From: Coturnix japonica
Taxonomy: Eukaryota; Chordata; Aves; Galliformes; Phasianidae
Assembly (NCBI RefSeq): GCF_001577835.2
Contig: NC_029521.1
Location: 10,840,255-10,904,254, forward strand
Reading direction: 5' to 3'
DNA: 64,000 bases
Positions 1 through 14,520 of the stretch are shown piece by piece. How positions within the stretch are numbered: position 1 is the stretch's first letter; the number at the start of each line of letters is the position of its first letter. Made by a program: the position numbers and the translations under genes. The notes under the pieces were generated by a model, which did no database searches, was not told where the DNA came from, and saw nothing but the letters and a program-made list of their open reading frames with translations.

Positions 1-2489
1 TTAACTATGTTGAAAAATACTGTTTTGTAGTTGAGAATTTGCTTTATCAAACAGTTTTGTTGTGTTCTTGTTCATAGTTTTCATACAAATAAATATAAGG
101 CATTGCTTTCAGAGCAACCTAAGTACAAGTAGAGAGAAGTTCTAAAAGAAAAGTACAGGTCAGCCAAGTGAAAATTGTTGCTTTGAGTATTATTTATCTA
201 GACTTAAACACAGAATTTTATTATGTACACATGTCCCCTCATCCTATAACATGGCTCTACAGCACAGCAAGAATTTTCTTTCCTTACATTCTGCTTCCAC
301 TGATTTCAGTGGTGCAGAAGGAGGTTCCACCTCTTCAGAACTGATTTGTAATGGAGTTTGGCACAGCCCTGTCTTTAATAGCAAGAAACATCAATGAGTT
401 TGTACATGACCCCACCTACAGTTTATGCTGCATGTTACTTTCTTAAAATGCAGCTTGTATATCACAACAAGCAGTGTCTAAGCATTGGTAAAATCATTTT
501 GTGTGGGAAGAATTAGAATTCTCTCACTGTCAAGAAGATTCATTCTTTGTTAGCAAGTGCCTTCTTGTTAAGGGAATGGCTGCTACAACAAACAGACAGG
601 TCACCATCAGTGGGTGACGCTGAAGACTCTGTGGCAGCAAGAAATGAATGCAAATGAAGAGAGATGAGCAGAAATTAAGAGAATCAGGTAGTCCTGCAGC
701 CACCACAAGAGCTCCTACAGCTCTATCTTGCATTAATTGTCATTCAATTCCCCACAGCATTCTAAAACCTAGATGATCAGATAATAAGAGGTTGAGTGGT
801 ATGCATAACATCAAGCTGATTAAATTTGTTTACTGATAATTCTTTCAGGTTCCCATGAATATCATGTAATTTTCAAGGTTTATTTCAAACAGATTTTATG
901 TAATGTATTATTGACAACATCCTCATGGACCATTTCTACAATGTCATTCAGGATAATTATTTCACAACAGATTTTCAGAGTCTCTGATTCCTGTTGGGAT
1001 TCATTTTTGCATAAATTACAGAACAGAATATTTAATCAGTGTCCCCATTAGAACCCTATGGCTTATTTTTAGGAATAAAGAATGAGAGAATAGATAGATG
1101 TCAGGATGAATGAGGAGAAAGAAAGAAATATTTGTACAATTGCTGCATGAATATTTTCATCAGCTATATTCTCTAAAGCACAACAGAGCTAGATGCTATC
1201 CTGCAGCATCTTCGCCTTTTTTAGAAATAAACACAGGTATAAATCTTTTGATTGCATTAAATTAAATATTCATCCTAATGAACCACATAATGTTGAGTTT
1301 AAAACAATTAACATTTAAATCACTTTCTTCTTATGCATGTTCAAAATAAATAAATAAGTAAAAGGAGTTGCCCTTCTTTAATAATGCCAAAGTAGTAATA
1401 AATTGAAGGATTATGAGCATGGAAAAATATTTTTTGTTTTTTGTGGTGTTTTTTTTCTTCTTCTTCTTCTTTTTTTAACATATACATGCAGATGACCAAT
1501 ACTGTTCTGACATTCAGCAAAGCACAAAGAATTAAATAAAAAAACATGAATGTTTCTCTAAAGGGCTACAAGTCACCCAGCATTTATAAAGAAATTAAAG
1601 CAAGCACTCAGCCTGAGCAATTGGAATCCATTTCCCTGAATAGGACAAAACAAAGCAGTTGCCATAGTCTCTACGGGAGCATCCAGCTATTTTGTCAGAG
1701 TAAGGCAGTGTTTTAGGCCATTGGAACACAACAAGAAGAAGCCAGAGTGAGTTTTGTATCTTAAGCCTCTAGCAGAGAAACAAAATACATTGTTAATGAC
1801 TCTGCAGGGAACAGGGCCCTAAGTACTGCATGAAACAAGAAATAAAGTAGCATCTTGAAGTGCAATGGAGGTTGCAATTCCAACCATAAAATATCTAACA
1901 AAGAAGTCACATCTCAAATTTCTGCATGAAACATATTAGTATCTACTAAAGTGCTGATTCAAAACTTAAGTCCAAATGATCTAAAACTTTCCTATCTTTT
2001 TAATTTATTATGACAGCTACCAGATTGAAGTCACTCTGAGTCCAGTCTTACAACCCCATCCACTTCTGGGCACAACAGGGCCTTGCTCTCCTATCCCATG
2101 GACCCAGACAGGGGCAAATCCAGTTTGGCTCAGATCAGCTGGGCTAAGCCACAGCTGCTACAGCACTGGCAGATCAGCAACAGGTCTCAGCTTCCAGCTG
2201 CCTCAAGCCAAGAAGCTGGTGAGCCCTGAGTTTTCTTCCCTCTGTGTGTATGCACACACAAAAACACAGGACAGTCTGTAAGAGTGACTCAATTTGAGCT
2301 ACATACAAAATAATAATAATAATTAAAAAAACCAAAACAATAATGAATTGTGGAAACAAATGACAGGCACCTGTGTTTAGGGAACTCTTCTGGAAGGTGA
2401 CTTACTAGACTCCACCAGAAAATAATACCATGAAGCAGCCTACAGTGATTCAATATGTGTCCTGAAGGACACTGTTAGAATGGAGACAA

Positions 2490-2540
<51 letters not shown>

Positions 2541-5500
2541 AAAACTGCACTAAAAAAACAAGAAAAAAAAGAATCATTTTTCTTACATTCACAGATTCAT
2601 TAGACATTTTAAAATCCATTTAATACCACTACACCACTTTCTCTACATGGAGACAGACTAACAATATCTTGTAGAAGATAATTAGAAATACCTATACACG
2701 CATGCACAGGAAGCATGAAAGCTTCAATAAACATAGAGAAGGTGAAAGAAAACAAATCAGTGTTAATAGACAAGAAATAATGTGGGTTTAAACAAGATTG
2801 CTTTGTCCCTTAAATTTGTTCAATAAGTACCATGTAAGGTTAGTAGTTATGCTTTTTCCTTCAAAGTACACATGTATGTAATGACTGAAGTAATGTTTAA
2901 AACTAGATAATACTAGATAGTCTGAATGGGACAGAGAGGGAAGTTACTTGATCTGTCAGATATGTGAATCCAAAAGGCAATTTCTACTCAGATTCCTTAG
3001 TAGACTTTTTCTATTATAAAACAGCAGATTCTCTGGCATAACATTATGATAAGCACATATTTATAACCCTCTCCCCATTACCTGTGTTAAGAGCTGAACA
3101 GCTTTCATAATGTTATTCTAACACAGCTGCATACATGAGCACAGTGATGTGAATTCTTTCTGGCTAAAAGCCCTTGAATTCCAGGCCGTGTTGCAGTGCA
3201 GGTCCCACAGAACTTGGCCAGCCACCAGCCCGTGGGCAGCTCTGTCCTACACTACCCAACATAACACAGCTGGTGACTAAATTCTTCGTGTCCACAACAG
3301 CCATAACCTGAGCTGGGACTGAGGCTGCCCAAGGGGCTGTCAGTAAGGTTTGGAAGGGGCACACAGAGGGAGGCAAGGCAGAAGGAAAGTTTTCCTCTTG
3401 CAGCAATGCTCTTAACCAGCAGGAGCTGTCTACAGAAAGCCATTTCCATCTTTTTGCACTCACATTTGTGCTCCACATTGAACAAACAGAAGAATTAGGA
3501 CTAGGACTTTCCTGAATAACTCATTATCCAGAAAGAGGCAATTCAGCAGGTTTTGGTCTTTCAACATCATCCCTGTGAGAAGGAATACAATAGATAAGTC
3601 CAGTAATGTAACATAACAGCCAAGAACCTAGCTTTCAACTCGCAGCCAGCAACAGCAGCAAAAAAAACAGTGAGAACTGTCTAAGCCTCCTCAGGACAGA
3701 AAGCCTCACTGCAGCTCCTCATCCTGAAACTCCTGTGCTCCCCAGTACATGTTTCTACAACGTATTTATTTATTCAATTTCTTGTTCTGAATGTTGTTTG
3801 GGTCCTCCCCTCCCCCCAAACAAAACTCTGAAAATAATTTATCTTCCCAGGTTCAACAAGACCTGTTTTCCGCCAGCTTTATTTATTTATTTTTGACCTG
3901 CTTGAATTCCAGTGAGTTTACTGTAACAAGTCCACAGCTAATAACTTGGGAGGAAAGCAGTTGTTTATGAAATGTGCAATTTTAAAGCAAAGAGGAAAAG
4001 AACTAAAATGTTTTACCAGGTACCAACTGTTCCTATGCTATCCATAGCATCTTTCTGCCCCTGCTCCCTATTGGTGAGACCATTAGCTGAATAAATGGTA
4101 GTTAAAAATCCATTAACAAAAGTCAGACTTGCTAGGTTTGATCAATTAGTTTCCCCCAGTGTAGGAAGATCCTGACTCACAAGCCTTAAGGAGCAAGCTC
4201 CTTCTGTTGAGTGTATCAAGTCATTCACTAATCTCTCCAATCGCAAACTCCTTCCCAATAGTTTACTTAATAGAGAAGTTTGGGTGAAGATAGGGGGAAT
4301 AAGTTATACATTCTGATATTCACACCAAGGGGCGTTTCCCATTTTTTAATTGAAATTAATCTTATTTCATTTACTTTCCTGATTTTCAACTCAGAGCAGG
4401 GAATGACAGGCAAAAAGGATCTTGCAAGATGAGCACGTCTGGATTTCATGCTGCTGACTGGGCTCTTTCTCTCAGAGTTCAGACCAAGGCTGCAGCAGTA
4501 GTGCTGGCTGTAACTGTTCAAGCTCCACAGCCCAGTGGGACTAATTACTGCATTTACAGTAAAACACGCAAGGAAATGCATCTCCCTATCTACATATAGC
4601 CAAGTTTACTGAAGTATAACCTACTACATTACACAGATTAATACTCTAGTGAGTAAATTAATCCTCAGAATTTCACTCACTACTTGTGGCTTATAAATTT
4701 TAATTGGCTTTAAGCTGCCAGATGAATTTATGCGAATGTATACTGATGAAGTAGAAGTGATCAGAAATTACTCTATCAACACTCTGAGTCTAGAGATAAG
4801 ATAACAGGATATGTTGGGACCAATTTATAAACATACAAAAATGTTTGCAAAGCAGCATTCAAGCTTGTTTTAGAGGTGCACCACTGTAGATTAGATAAAA
4901 CCCCACTGAGGAGGAAATAAGCAGTGTTAGGTAAAACAAGGAAGGCTTTTACAGAACACAAAAAATTCCCATTTTTCTAAAAGTCAGATGCAAAGCTGAA
5001 GTACCAGCAGTGCTTTTGTTGTTTTTGACTGCACTCTTATTGATCAGTCAGTCAATATTACTGGTACAGCAATCAGAACAGCTTCCCAATGTGCTAACCA
5101 TGGTACACCATACAAGCTGATATTTCTACAGCCATTAACTATGGCACCAAGCTCTTCAATGTATTAAACAGCTTAACAGTACAGATAGTACCTTCAGGAA
5201 GCCACACACCTTCAGAAAGTTTTGTCACTGCAGAAAACCTTCTGGCTGATTGAAAACTGTTTATGAAGATCCAGTTTAATCAATTAAGCTTTCCAGAGAA
5301 AAATCAAGATAGAATCAGCTCTCTGACACACTGCAAAGATGGTCTGAGCCATTTACTGTCATCTGTTTGCTGGTACTGAAGCAGAGCAATGATTGTTCGG
5401 ATGTCAGCATCAGTAAACATTCTACTACTTCCCATGACAGCAGGGGCAGCCAGCCAGTACACATTACCAACCACTGTCAAATAGAGCAGTAACTAGCAAG

Positions 5501-7550
5501 ACAGACAATCAGGGAACTGACTTGCCCTAAAATAACGGTCAAGACTTCTTGAACCCAGTAACATGAAAGGCCAAGTCCATCTCCTACCTCCTGTCTAGAT
5601 GCAAATATCTCCCTGAAAGTCATGAAGCAGAATTGCCACATAAATGAAGATATATAAATGAAGAAATGCCACATTTCTTTCTTGTAGTTACACATTTCTT
5701 CATGTGGACACCACCTGTGACATGCAACAATAATGTTGATACTATGTGTATCAATTAAGTTTGGTATGAATAAACGATATGAAATAGAGGCTGTTCTTCT
5801 CATATTCACTTCCATAAGGTTCTTAACCAACCATCTGCTAGAAGCTTCCACAGAAGTTTTAAGATGCTTCACAGATGACTTTAGCTACCAAAACTCATTT
5901 CAGAAGTCCCATGTGGCATTGTTAGAAGAGATGGTACCCTATGGGAAAGAAGAGGGAACCCGAAGTCTAAAGTAGCTCCTTCAGTCCTTTCCATCTTAAA
6001 GATGGATCAGTAAATTGCAGATGTTGATAATAGTGCTCAGGCATAACTCAAGCCCCTTCAGTTAAGAAAAAGTGCTGTAGTTTAACCTGGCAGCAGCTCA
6101 GAACCACACAGTGCTTCACATGCTCTCCTGAGGTGGAATGAGGAACAGAGTTGGAAAAATAGAACTATTTATGTGTTGAAATATAACCTGTTTATCGAGA
6201 CAGAAATAAAACATAGCTATATACCTATCCATCTCCACAATCCAATTACTCTTCACCAGCCTGTTGCTCAGCTAACAATACAACTGCTCACTGGCTGATG
6301 CAGCAGCTGTCTACTAGCCAACTCTTCACAGCTTTCTGGCCTTCAACATGATGTCATGTGGTATAGAATAACTGTTGGTCTATTTGAGACTGTTTGTCCC
6401 TGGATCCATCTCACCCCACTGCTGTTGTGCTCTCCCCTACTGAGACACCTAAATTGGACCTGAATGTATTCCCATCACTAAAGAAAACCAAAACACAAAC
6501 ACTACTAATGCTTCCTCAGCCGAAATCATTAAAAAAAAAAAAAAAAAAGAGAGAGATAATCCAAAATCCATACATGGAAACCAGAATAATTATTTGATTA
6601 AAGTGGGATAAGATAATCTAAGTTTCCTCTGAGGCCAATTCCTTACTGTTAGGGACAAAGGTATCTTGTAGAAAACTACAAGAATGCCTTAAAACACAGT
6701 AGCACACTAAGGAATACAAACAATTACTTCACAGTCACATAACAGACTATGTAAGCCTTAAAAAAAAGCCTTTTAACATACAGCCGTTCACTCTCAATAT
6801 TCTTTCAGAGTTTTCTGAGTAATCATTACAATCCCTATACAAACAAAACAAAACAAAACACCCAAAAAACAAACCTCTTCCTCACCTGGCTGCAATGAAA
6901 AGTGACTGTTACATTGCTGACTTCCTGACTGAGGCACAGAAAATGAGGTACAGCTGGGGTTAGACAGCAGCCCCCAGGTTAAGGCTAATAATGGTCATTC
7001 TGTCCAAACTTCTTAATAAGAATGAAGAGATCAAGAAAAAATTATGATTAAATTTGGTTTTCTACTTTTAAGAGAAGTTTGAACTACTTCAGTTCTACAT
7101 AGCATTGCTTGTTCTAATTATTTCCACTCATGCTGTATATATATGTTTTGATCTAAGCTCTTCATTGAAATATTAAGCACACTAAAAGTACTAAGATAAG
7201 TAATAGAACTAACATCTGTTATGCATTTACTCTTTTATTCCTTGTGGAGACAGAAAGTAGATAGTAAAGCACTTCATAGTCCTTGATATAAATTTTTCTA
7301 CATGGACTTTTTTTTTTCTTTAATCATTCCATGCTATGTGTAAACTAGATACCAAAAGATGGTGGAGTATGTTCGCTGATTCTATCCAGGTTTTACTTAG
7401 ACAAAAGAGATTCAGACATCTCTGGCTAGGAGTTTAATAGGACAGAAACATCACTTCTGCAGGAAGCTTTATTGTTCTCTTAGTCTTCATGCACAGAAAT
7501 CAGCCTGCTCCTTCTGTTTCAGAAAGCACTGGGCCAAAAAATATTTACAT
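1..7550. other. Intergenic, AT-rich, no gene seen
   Basis: I see no conserved exon, RNA gene or complete mobile element here. The open frames are short and lack recognisable domains; the longest, 131 codons on the minus strand near 5.5-5.9 kb, resembles nothing I know. There are simple repeats: a CTT tract near 1,455, an ATAA microsatellite near 2,490, a poly-A run near 6,533 and an AAAAC run near 6,842. This lies far 3' of RPS24, and in human the corresponding side is a gene-poor region. Regulatory elements could be present but cannot be recognised from one sequence. Confidence 0.6.
2488..2544. repeat. (AAAT)n microsatellite
   Basis: About thirteen near-perfect ATAA/AAAT units run without interruption. 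The tract is probably length-polymorphic. It may be the expanded A-rich tail of an old retroposon, but no body is recognisable beside it. Confidence 0.95.
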
Positions 7551-8090
7551 AGGTCACTCCAAAATAATGCCTCCTATTTGTTTCTATGAAAGCTACAAAG
7601 AGAACAATAACATTATTTGATAGAACGAATTCTCAGCTACAAAACACCATTTTCAAATATAGTTACCACCATTAGCTGTGTATCATCACTAGCAATGAAC
7701 AAAAGCCTGCATGCTGTGCTTATAAAAATCTGCGTGACTGTCTGGAAGATGGTTTGTGCTGTTGCCACTACTGAAATGCACCAACCACTGCCTCACTGTG
7801 CTCACATCCACTGTTTGCTCTCCATCAGCTTTCATCAAGCATCAGAGAATGTCACTGGGTGCCATTTTTTTCCACATGAAGGAATTCAGTAACACACCCT
7901 TGCTTTATCTACACTTCCATTTCAGATGCTGTTCTGTCAGAATGTCCCTCAGCAGTCATTTGTCACATGGCAACAAAATGTAATGGAATACTGGCAGAAA
8001 GATTCAACCTCTACTGCCTTGCCACCAGCTTCAGACCATGATGTCATGGGCCAAGATAATAATATAATAGGCATTATTTTCTGAGTAGTT
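7551..8090 (-). mobile_element. Mariner-derived nonautonomous element, copy A
   Basis: This is the first of three related elements in the window (the others are near 57.9 and 61.2 kb). The ends are inverted repeats: AAAATAATGCC at 7561-7571 is mirrored by GGCATTATTTT at 8070-8080, with TA dinucleotides near both outer ends, as expected for Tc1/mariner insertion. The body shares landmarks with the other copies, such as TTCTCAGCTACAAAA near 7630 and AAAATGTAATGGAATA near 7975. At about 540 bp it is less than half of a full mariner, so it is an internally deleted copy. Transposase remnants, clearest in copy C, read on the minus strand. Similarity to chicken Galluhop is inferred from memory. Confidence 0.7.
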
Positions 8091-8423
8091 CTTGTGCATA
8101 GAAATAGACCACAGAGTTCTTCAGCACAGTTTTGTCTAAAAGCATCATGTAGTTTGACCTAACACATCCCGTGTGGGCCAATGAACTAGTTAGATAGTAA
8201 ATATTAAAAGACCCACTCATTCACTAAACTAATTGAGGTAGTGCTGTCCACACATTTAAACAGAAGGAGTGAAAGCTATATACAAATAGAACAGCTGGAA
8301 TGACTTTCTGATAAATGCTTCCAGTCTGAATAAGGCTAGAGGATATTACTCAAGGGGTGCAGAAAGATTTCCTTTGCACAGCAGCAATAATCTATACGTC
8401 CACAGAGAAACTGAATAAATGAT

Positions 8424-8483
8424 TGAGATCAGGCAGCTTACTATGGGTAGCAATGAGATCAGGCAGCTTACTATGGGTAGCAA
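8424..8483. repeat. Perfect 30-bp tandem duplication
   Basis: Two adjacent identical 30-bp units, 8424-8453 and 8454-8483, each begin TGAGATCAGGCAG. Perfect identity in non-selected DNA implies a recent duplication by slippage or unequal exchange. Confidence 0.95.
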
Positions 8484-11400
8484 AAATGCAGAAGTAATAC
8501 TGCAGCTAAATCTCTATTAGAGGCCAGAACTTTCCCAGTTCCAAAATCAGCTGCTTACTTCTTCAGCATGAAACTTTGTGTCCAGCTTCAGGAGAACGGG
8601 ACAAAAGGTTCTTGAACTAAAGAAGTGGTATCAATAAAAGAAAGGTGCAGCCGGTAGAACTCTGTGTAATTGCTGTCTTCCCAACAAAACAGTCCAAAAA
8701 TAAGGAAGAAAATTGATCTTTTAGGTCTTATATATTTAGTTCTGTGTACTCCTGTTTTCAAATGCTGAGATTTTAAACAGACATCAGATCAGTTTATTAG
8801 CACTGAACTGAAAATGTTTGCTGAAGACCAAAGCTTGCTTGTTTAGAATTCTTTTTGTCATTGAAAAATAAAGCACTAAAGCACTTCATTCACACTCAGA
8901 AAGGAATACTGCTGACAATATCTTTTGACAATAGCTGTAAATGAACAGGTTTGAGTGCAGTCTTGTTCCCTGAACTGATTTTGTTCTTCAGTGGTCTACA
9001 GCACAGAACAGAGGGGGAATCCCACTCTTCATCCTTTTTTTTTCTGCTATACTTATAGGAATTTGGAAAATACATGATTTTTTTTTTTCTTTGCCATTCA
9101 AATGGCAGAAACATAGAGATGTGCTTGTGTACTTGTCTCTTTGTACATGCGCATGTGTGTATTCGTTTGTATATGTTTATGTGTATATTGTCATATAACA
9201 AATATGGAAATCATAGTAAGGCTCCATAAAAACAAACGAACAGCACCACCATCAAGATCCAAAAATGAGTTTTTTCTCCCACAGTAACATCCTTGTTTGA
9301 TACAGCAAGATTGAAGATAGTTGTCTTTACCTTGACTGGATGTATGTACTTGCATGCAGACACATGAAATGTAACACATTCCTACTTCATGTCTTCAAAC
9401 ATCTCAATGATTATTAAAGATTTTAGGCTTTAATACAAAAGGAAAAGCAGTTATGAGAATTATTTCCAAGAGAACTATCTTAAAGATGTGCCTTTCTTAT
9501 AGTGCTGGTTGCTTGTCCTCTTCCACCTATATGAATTATGAGACATTCACCCAAGTGATAGAAATCTCATCACTTACCCTTATCTAAGAGATATCCTCTA
9601 ATTTGATATGAAGGTGTAAAAATGTTTTGAGATATAGATCTCAGCAGAATTTACTGCAGATGCCCTTCAAGCTTATTCCAGTGGAATCATTTATCAAATA
9701 CGTGAGAATATGTCAGAGTGAGGATTTCTGAGCCTTGTTCTAAATTGCATTTTATATATGGATTAATGAATGAAGTAATAAATCAAGAAAGACTGCTGTG
9801 CTCCGATTACTCTCTGTTCCTCATATAGAACTTTCTTTAATGTCTTAGCTGCAAGACATTGGAGGAAGTAAGGGGGAGGGAGTAGCACAGGAAAATTTAG
9901 GACTGGATAGAATCAGCTTTTCTCCTTGCAGTTATTCTACACATTGCTGCCTACTCTTTTGTTTTGATTACGTTTGCACTGTGCTGACTAAAAGCTGGGC
10001 TGAAAACAGAAATCCTTCCTCCTCAGAAACACCCATATGAGCTCCTGGTATGGATTTCTTCACATGTAAGGCAATTACTGGCCATCTTATAGAAAAACGT
10101 ATGCCTTGCAGCATATTAATTCTTTATCTAAAATAAAGTGTGAAAATACATCCCAAATGTAGGTATTATACCTCATATTCCATCAAAGCTGTCAGCTGCC
10201 AGTACTTAGGTACCATTGTAAAGGTCTTGTTGATAAAGAGCACCGGTTCAACTGTCTAATAAACCTGAGAAAACTCACTAGAAGATCTACAGAAACTGAG
10301 TGAGAAAATCTAAATGGAGGGATTGTACCTCAACTGTTTTATCAAATATTATTGGTGTGAATTTGCCCTATGTATGAAATCAGAACTTCACAGAATGGCA
10401 CAAACTTTCACAACACATGCTAAGATAACTCCCAGCAGGCAGTAAGCAAGCAGAGTCCAAGAAGCTTTTCTAAGTTTCATGAAGTAAATCTTCCCTCTGT
10501 ACTTTGTGGGATCTGATGTTATTTGTTTTGGTTTTTGTTGTTGTTGTGGTTGTTGTTTGTTTGTTTTCAGGCATTATAATGTCCTTGGGAAGGAGTGAAA
10601 ATGATAGACATTTCTGGCTCCCACAGTGGAGAAATGTATGACTTGTAGTCACAAGTACTCTGAGGAGGTTTGCTATTGTGTTGCAGGAAAATCCTGCTTA
10701 CCCATCCTGAAGCTTTTCTTTCTTCCTTATCCCTCATTTGCATTCTCCCTTTAATTGAAACAACAACACAAGCTCAGTGCTTCGACAGGTTGCCATCGAT
10801 ATCATTTCTATCCTGAGGGCTAGATCCATAACCTACGTTGTTCTCCACAGCCTCTTTCATCTTTACTATAGAGTGTGAAGGAAGATACAAAAAGCATTTT
10901 GATGTTTTAACATGCATGACTATAGCAAGGAAGGAAAGCACATTCTAACATTCCAGATTAGTAAGGCAGACCTGGAAGAAGCTGGATAGACAGCCAGAAA
11001 GAGATGACATAAGGTGCAGGAGAGTGGATTTTAAATCGGTGCTGAAACAAGCCATGTTAGCACTGATGGCATGAATTCATAGTGTGTTTGCATACAGTTG
11101 CAAGTGTTTGTTTTCTCCTTGGGGACAGTTTGTGTTTGTTATATCTGACAAGAAGAAAGGTGAGGAAGGGAATGCTAGTATGTTTTAAAACATGACAGGG
11201 AGGAAAAAAAAAAAAAAAAAAAAGTCTTTTATATTTTCCTTGTGTTTGGAGAGCAGTTTTTTGTCTGCAATTTAAACAGGTTCTAAGTGGGGAAGAGTGG
11301 GAATCCCTCAAAAGGAGAGGTAGAGGGAAACAAAAGCACACTTGTGCGCCATAGTCAGAATGCTGAACCTAACTAATCAGTGATTTGCCCCTGCCACATC

Positions 11401-11862
11401 ACATAACTGGTGTTTCCAACACGTTAAAAAGGGAATTCAAAGTCTGTAAGTTGCTCAGACTGCATTTACCCTGTATCACAGAGGAGCTGATTACCTGCCA
11501 GTCCAGCACCAGGACATATATTCACCTGCAGTGCAGTTTTGTTCCAAAGCATCCCAACAATAAGGGCATTTTTGCTGCTGGCCCTGTGCATACAGACGGT
11601 TTAAAAAACTGTGAATGACGGCAAGCACTGAGAGTCCCACTGATGACACACAGCAAAGGACAGAACATTTTCCCTCATTGTCTGGGATGGCTTCTTATAA
11701 ATAATGAATACTAAAATCAGGAAGAATCGTCACAGTACAAAGAGCAGATAAACTCACTGAACGTAAATGATCAGTTATGGAAGACTGCATAGGAAACAAA
11801 CCTAAGATAAATCACATTTTAGTACACAGGGAAAGTCATTTTACTTTTTAAATCTTCCTCAT

Positions 11863-11948
11863 TAATAAAAATAAAAATAAAAAATAAAAATAAAAATAAA
11901 GGAAAAAAAGAAAAAAGAAAAAGAAAAAAGAAAAAAAGAGAAAGAAAA
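11863..11948. repeat. A-rich low-complexity tract
   Basis: The tract has several AAAAAT units followed by A-runs broken by single G residues. It is purine-rich on the plus strand. It could be a decayed retroposon tail, but no body is identifiable next to it. Confidence 0.85.
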
Positions 11949-14520
11949 TGTGTTGTTTTTTTTTCCCTGATGTATAACAGATTTTATGAGATAAAAACTG
12001 AGGTGCAAAAAATATATATATAAAAATCAGTCCTTCGGCATGGAAGGTAAGGTACATCTTACTACATGTATGGTAGCCAGAACAGGTCCATTTCCCTCTG
12101 TCATACAAGGGGAACTTCAGGTTTTGTTCATTCCAGAAGCTCACATTGCAGAGAGGTGATAGTATTGCTAAATTCATCATCTTTGTTTAATCTTGCAGAT
12201 ATCTTTTTCCTAACTGGAGATAACATGTTTTAAAAGAGAGATAAGTGGTAAATTTTGATGCATACAGAAGTGCCCAGAACAGGTTAACTACCCGCAGGGG
12301 ACACCTGGTTGAGCAGGCAATTTTTTGCCCCATTCTTACTCTAATGGGTGCTTAACGACCTGGCTAAGGAGAGACGGTGGAATCAATGAGGCAAGGAAAG
12401 CTTTAGCAAACAACAGAATTTTCAAGAATATAAGAGTTTGTATATTTGCTTTTCTCATGTAAAAGTCTTGGCCCCCATTTAGATTTACAGCATTAGGGAA
12501 TGCTTTTAAGTATTTTATCCATGTATCAATTATTCTCTGAAGAGTGCTTCACTGTATATCTACAATATTGCACTTGTGCAGTAAAAACAAGCATCTGAAG
12601 AACCCTCATGAAAACACGTAAAAGCCAATTATTGTGATTTGTGTTTACATTCCAGCTGTCTTCTAATGAGATTTTTTTTTTCCCCCATGCCATTAAAAAA
12701 AAAAATAAAAGAGGATGGTGCTGTCACTTCTGGACGTGGAGATAAAGTTCATAGCATTTCAGTATTGCCTAAGAGTTGAGAGATTTTTCTGAAAATTTAT
12801 AATTTAAACATGCACTGGAGTGCTTTCATGAATTAAAAGTTTGATGTTAAATACATAAGCAGATGCACAGTGAGTCTGAATTCAACCATTTGTCCACAGC
12901 AGAGTGTTTTTTCCTGACTCAAAGAAACTTCAGCACAGTTGCTGGTCTTTGATGAATGCATAACACATTCCAGATCTAAATGGTCTAGACCCTACAAAAG
13001 GACAGTTAGTAGGAGATATTCAGCTTCCAGAGCATTTCTTCGAGTCCGCTAACATATCTATTTGATTTTTAGCTAAAGACTGATAACAAAAGGCTCTCAC
13101 AGCCCTCAGGTCCACACCAGGGGGGAGATCTATGGCCCCATGTGGAAGTATGTTTATGCACCTATGCCTCTAGAAGCAGCTTGGTGAGGCAGCCCAATGG
13201 GCATCTGGCCCATTTGTATTGGAAGAGCTGAATTCTCTCCTGCAGGAGACAGGGAGTGAATACACCTCTATAATGCACTCAATATGCCGCAGCAGCACAG
13301 AGAACGTTTTCGTTTCTTAAAGGGCATCATGCATATCAAACCCTTCTCAGTCTTAATTACAAAACAAAAAATAATACGATCTTCTTACTGTATGTCTTCA
13401 TTTACCATCTCATCTACTTAGCATTTTAATAACCAAATTTTAGTTAGAAACAGATGCCTTGGTTTTAGCACCTTCTTGTAATGGCTTAGTATTCTAGGTA
13501 GGATCGAAGACAGAGGAAGAAGATGCTATGCTGAGCACAACTTTTGAGCAAATGGGCTTGAATATTCATTAAACAACATTCAATTTAAACACCCAAACTC
13601 TTAAAGCAGCAACATATGGGCCTGTTTTATTTTACATAAACTGAATAGGAGGTTGTGCCATTAGTTGCTGCAGACATAATGTTCATTATAAATGAAGAAT
13701 GTTTTCCTTTAGGAAACATGCCACCATTTTTGTGTCAGCACAGGGCTGTGATTCCCCCCAAAATGTTCAGTATGCAGCATGTAAGGAGCACTCTTCTTGG
13801 CAATGAGCTTCCAAATGTAAACAAAATTCCCATAGATTTTCATCAACAAAGAGAACCTGGGGCAAATTAAGCTCTTTATTGAGAAGTAAACAAAAAACTG
13901 CACCCTCACATTTCAGTAATTTACCACATTCAAGAGACTGCCTTTTCCACATAGCTTGCGACATGGGTTTGGCTGTTTATTCTTTGTGATTGAAAATTTT
14001 TGCATCAATAACTGTATGATACGTGGTTCTACAGTCCTCTGCTGGCTAAATGACTACTTTGCACAACTCCCCACTAATTTCAGTACTTCTTTTCATGTGG
14101 CTCCAATGAAAAAACAGGATATATTGGCTTTTGATTTTTGGACCTATTGGAAATTACTAGATAAGATCATCTTTTAATTACTCTGCAAACTGATGCTGTT
14201 TTACATGAAAGATGTTTTATGTGTCATCCTGCACTGTCCACTCCGAGGCAGTTATTGGAGGGATAAGAGAAATAAAAAAGAGACTTTGAGCTGAAAAATA
14301 AGGGAAGCATAGCAGCTTGAGATCGGAGGGTCTGTTTTGTGTAGTGTATTTCTGTAAACTGCCATTAGTTACCAAGAAAAACTGAATAAGAAAATTAGAA
14401 GTACAATTTAGTATTTATGTGATATGTACCTACTGTAGTGCTCTTCTCTTTTCAGTTCTTTGAGTGCAGAAAAAAGAGCATGATCAGCAGGCCTAGGAAA
14501 GTGATCCTCTTCCTTTACTC

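Larger units (their letters stand above)
8091..14520. other. Intergenic, no gene seen
   Basis: No exon of a known gene is recognisable. The stretch contains a 30-bp tandem duplication near 8.45 kb, TG- and GTT-rich simple sequence near 9.15 and 10.54 kb, and a long A-rich tract near 11.9 kb. The part at about 12.6-14.2 kb is low in repeats and AT-rich in the way many vertebrate conserved noncoding elements are, but conservation cannot be judged here. Confidence 0.6.

Noticed and set aside
3164-3485. GC-richer segment with overlapping minus-strand open frames
   Set aside because: The frames show no domain and no similarity I recognise, and there are no convincing splice or promoter signals.
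5477-5975. 131-codon minus-strand and 80-codon plus-strand overlapping open frames
   Set aside because: No recognisable domain, no splice context and no promoter or poly(A) support. The length is compatible with chance in AT-rich DNA, and frames overlapping on both strands argue against coding.
12600-14200. Repeat-poor AT-rich segment resembling a conserved noncoding element
   Set aside because: Conservation cannot be assessed from one sequence and no specific motif cluster was seen.
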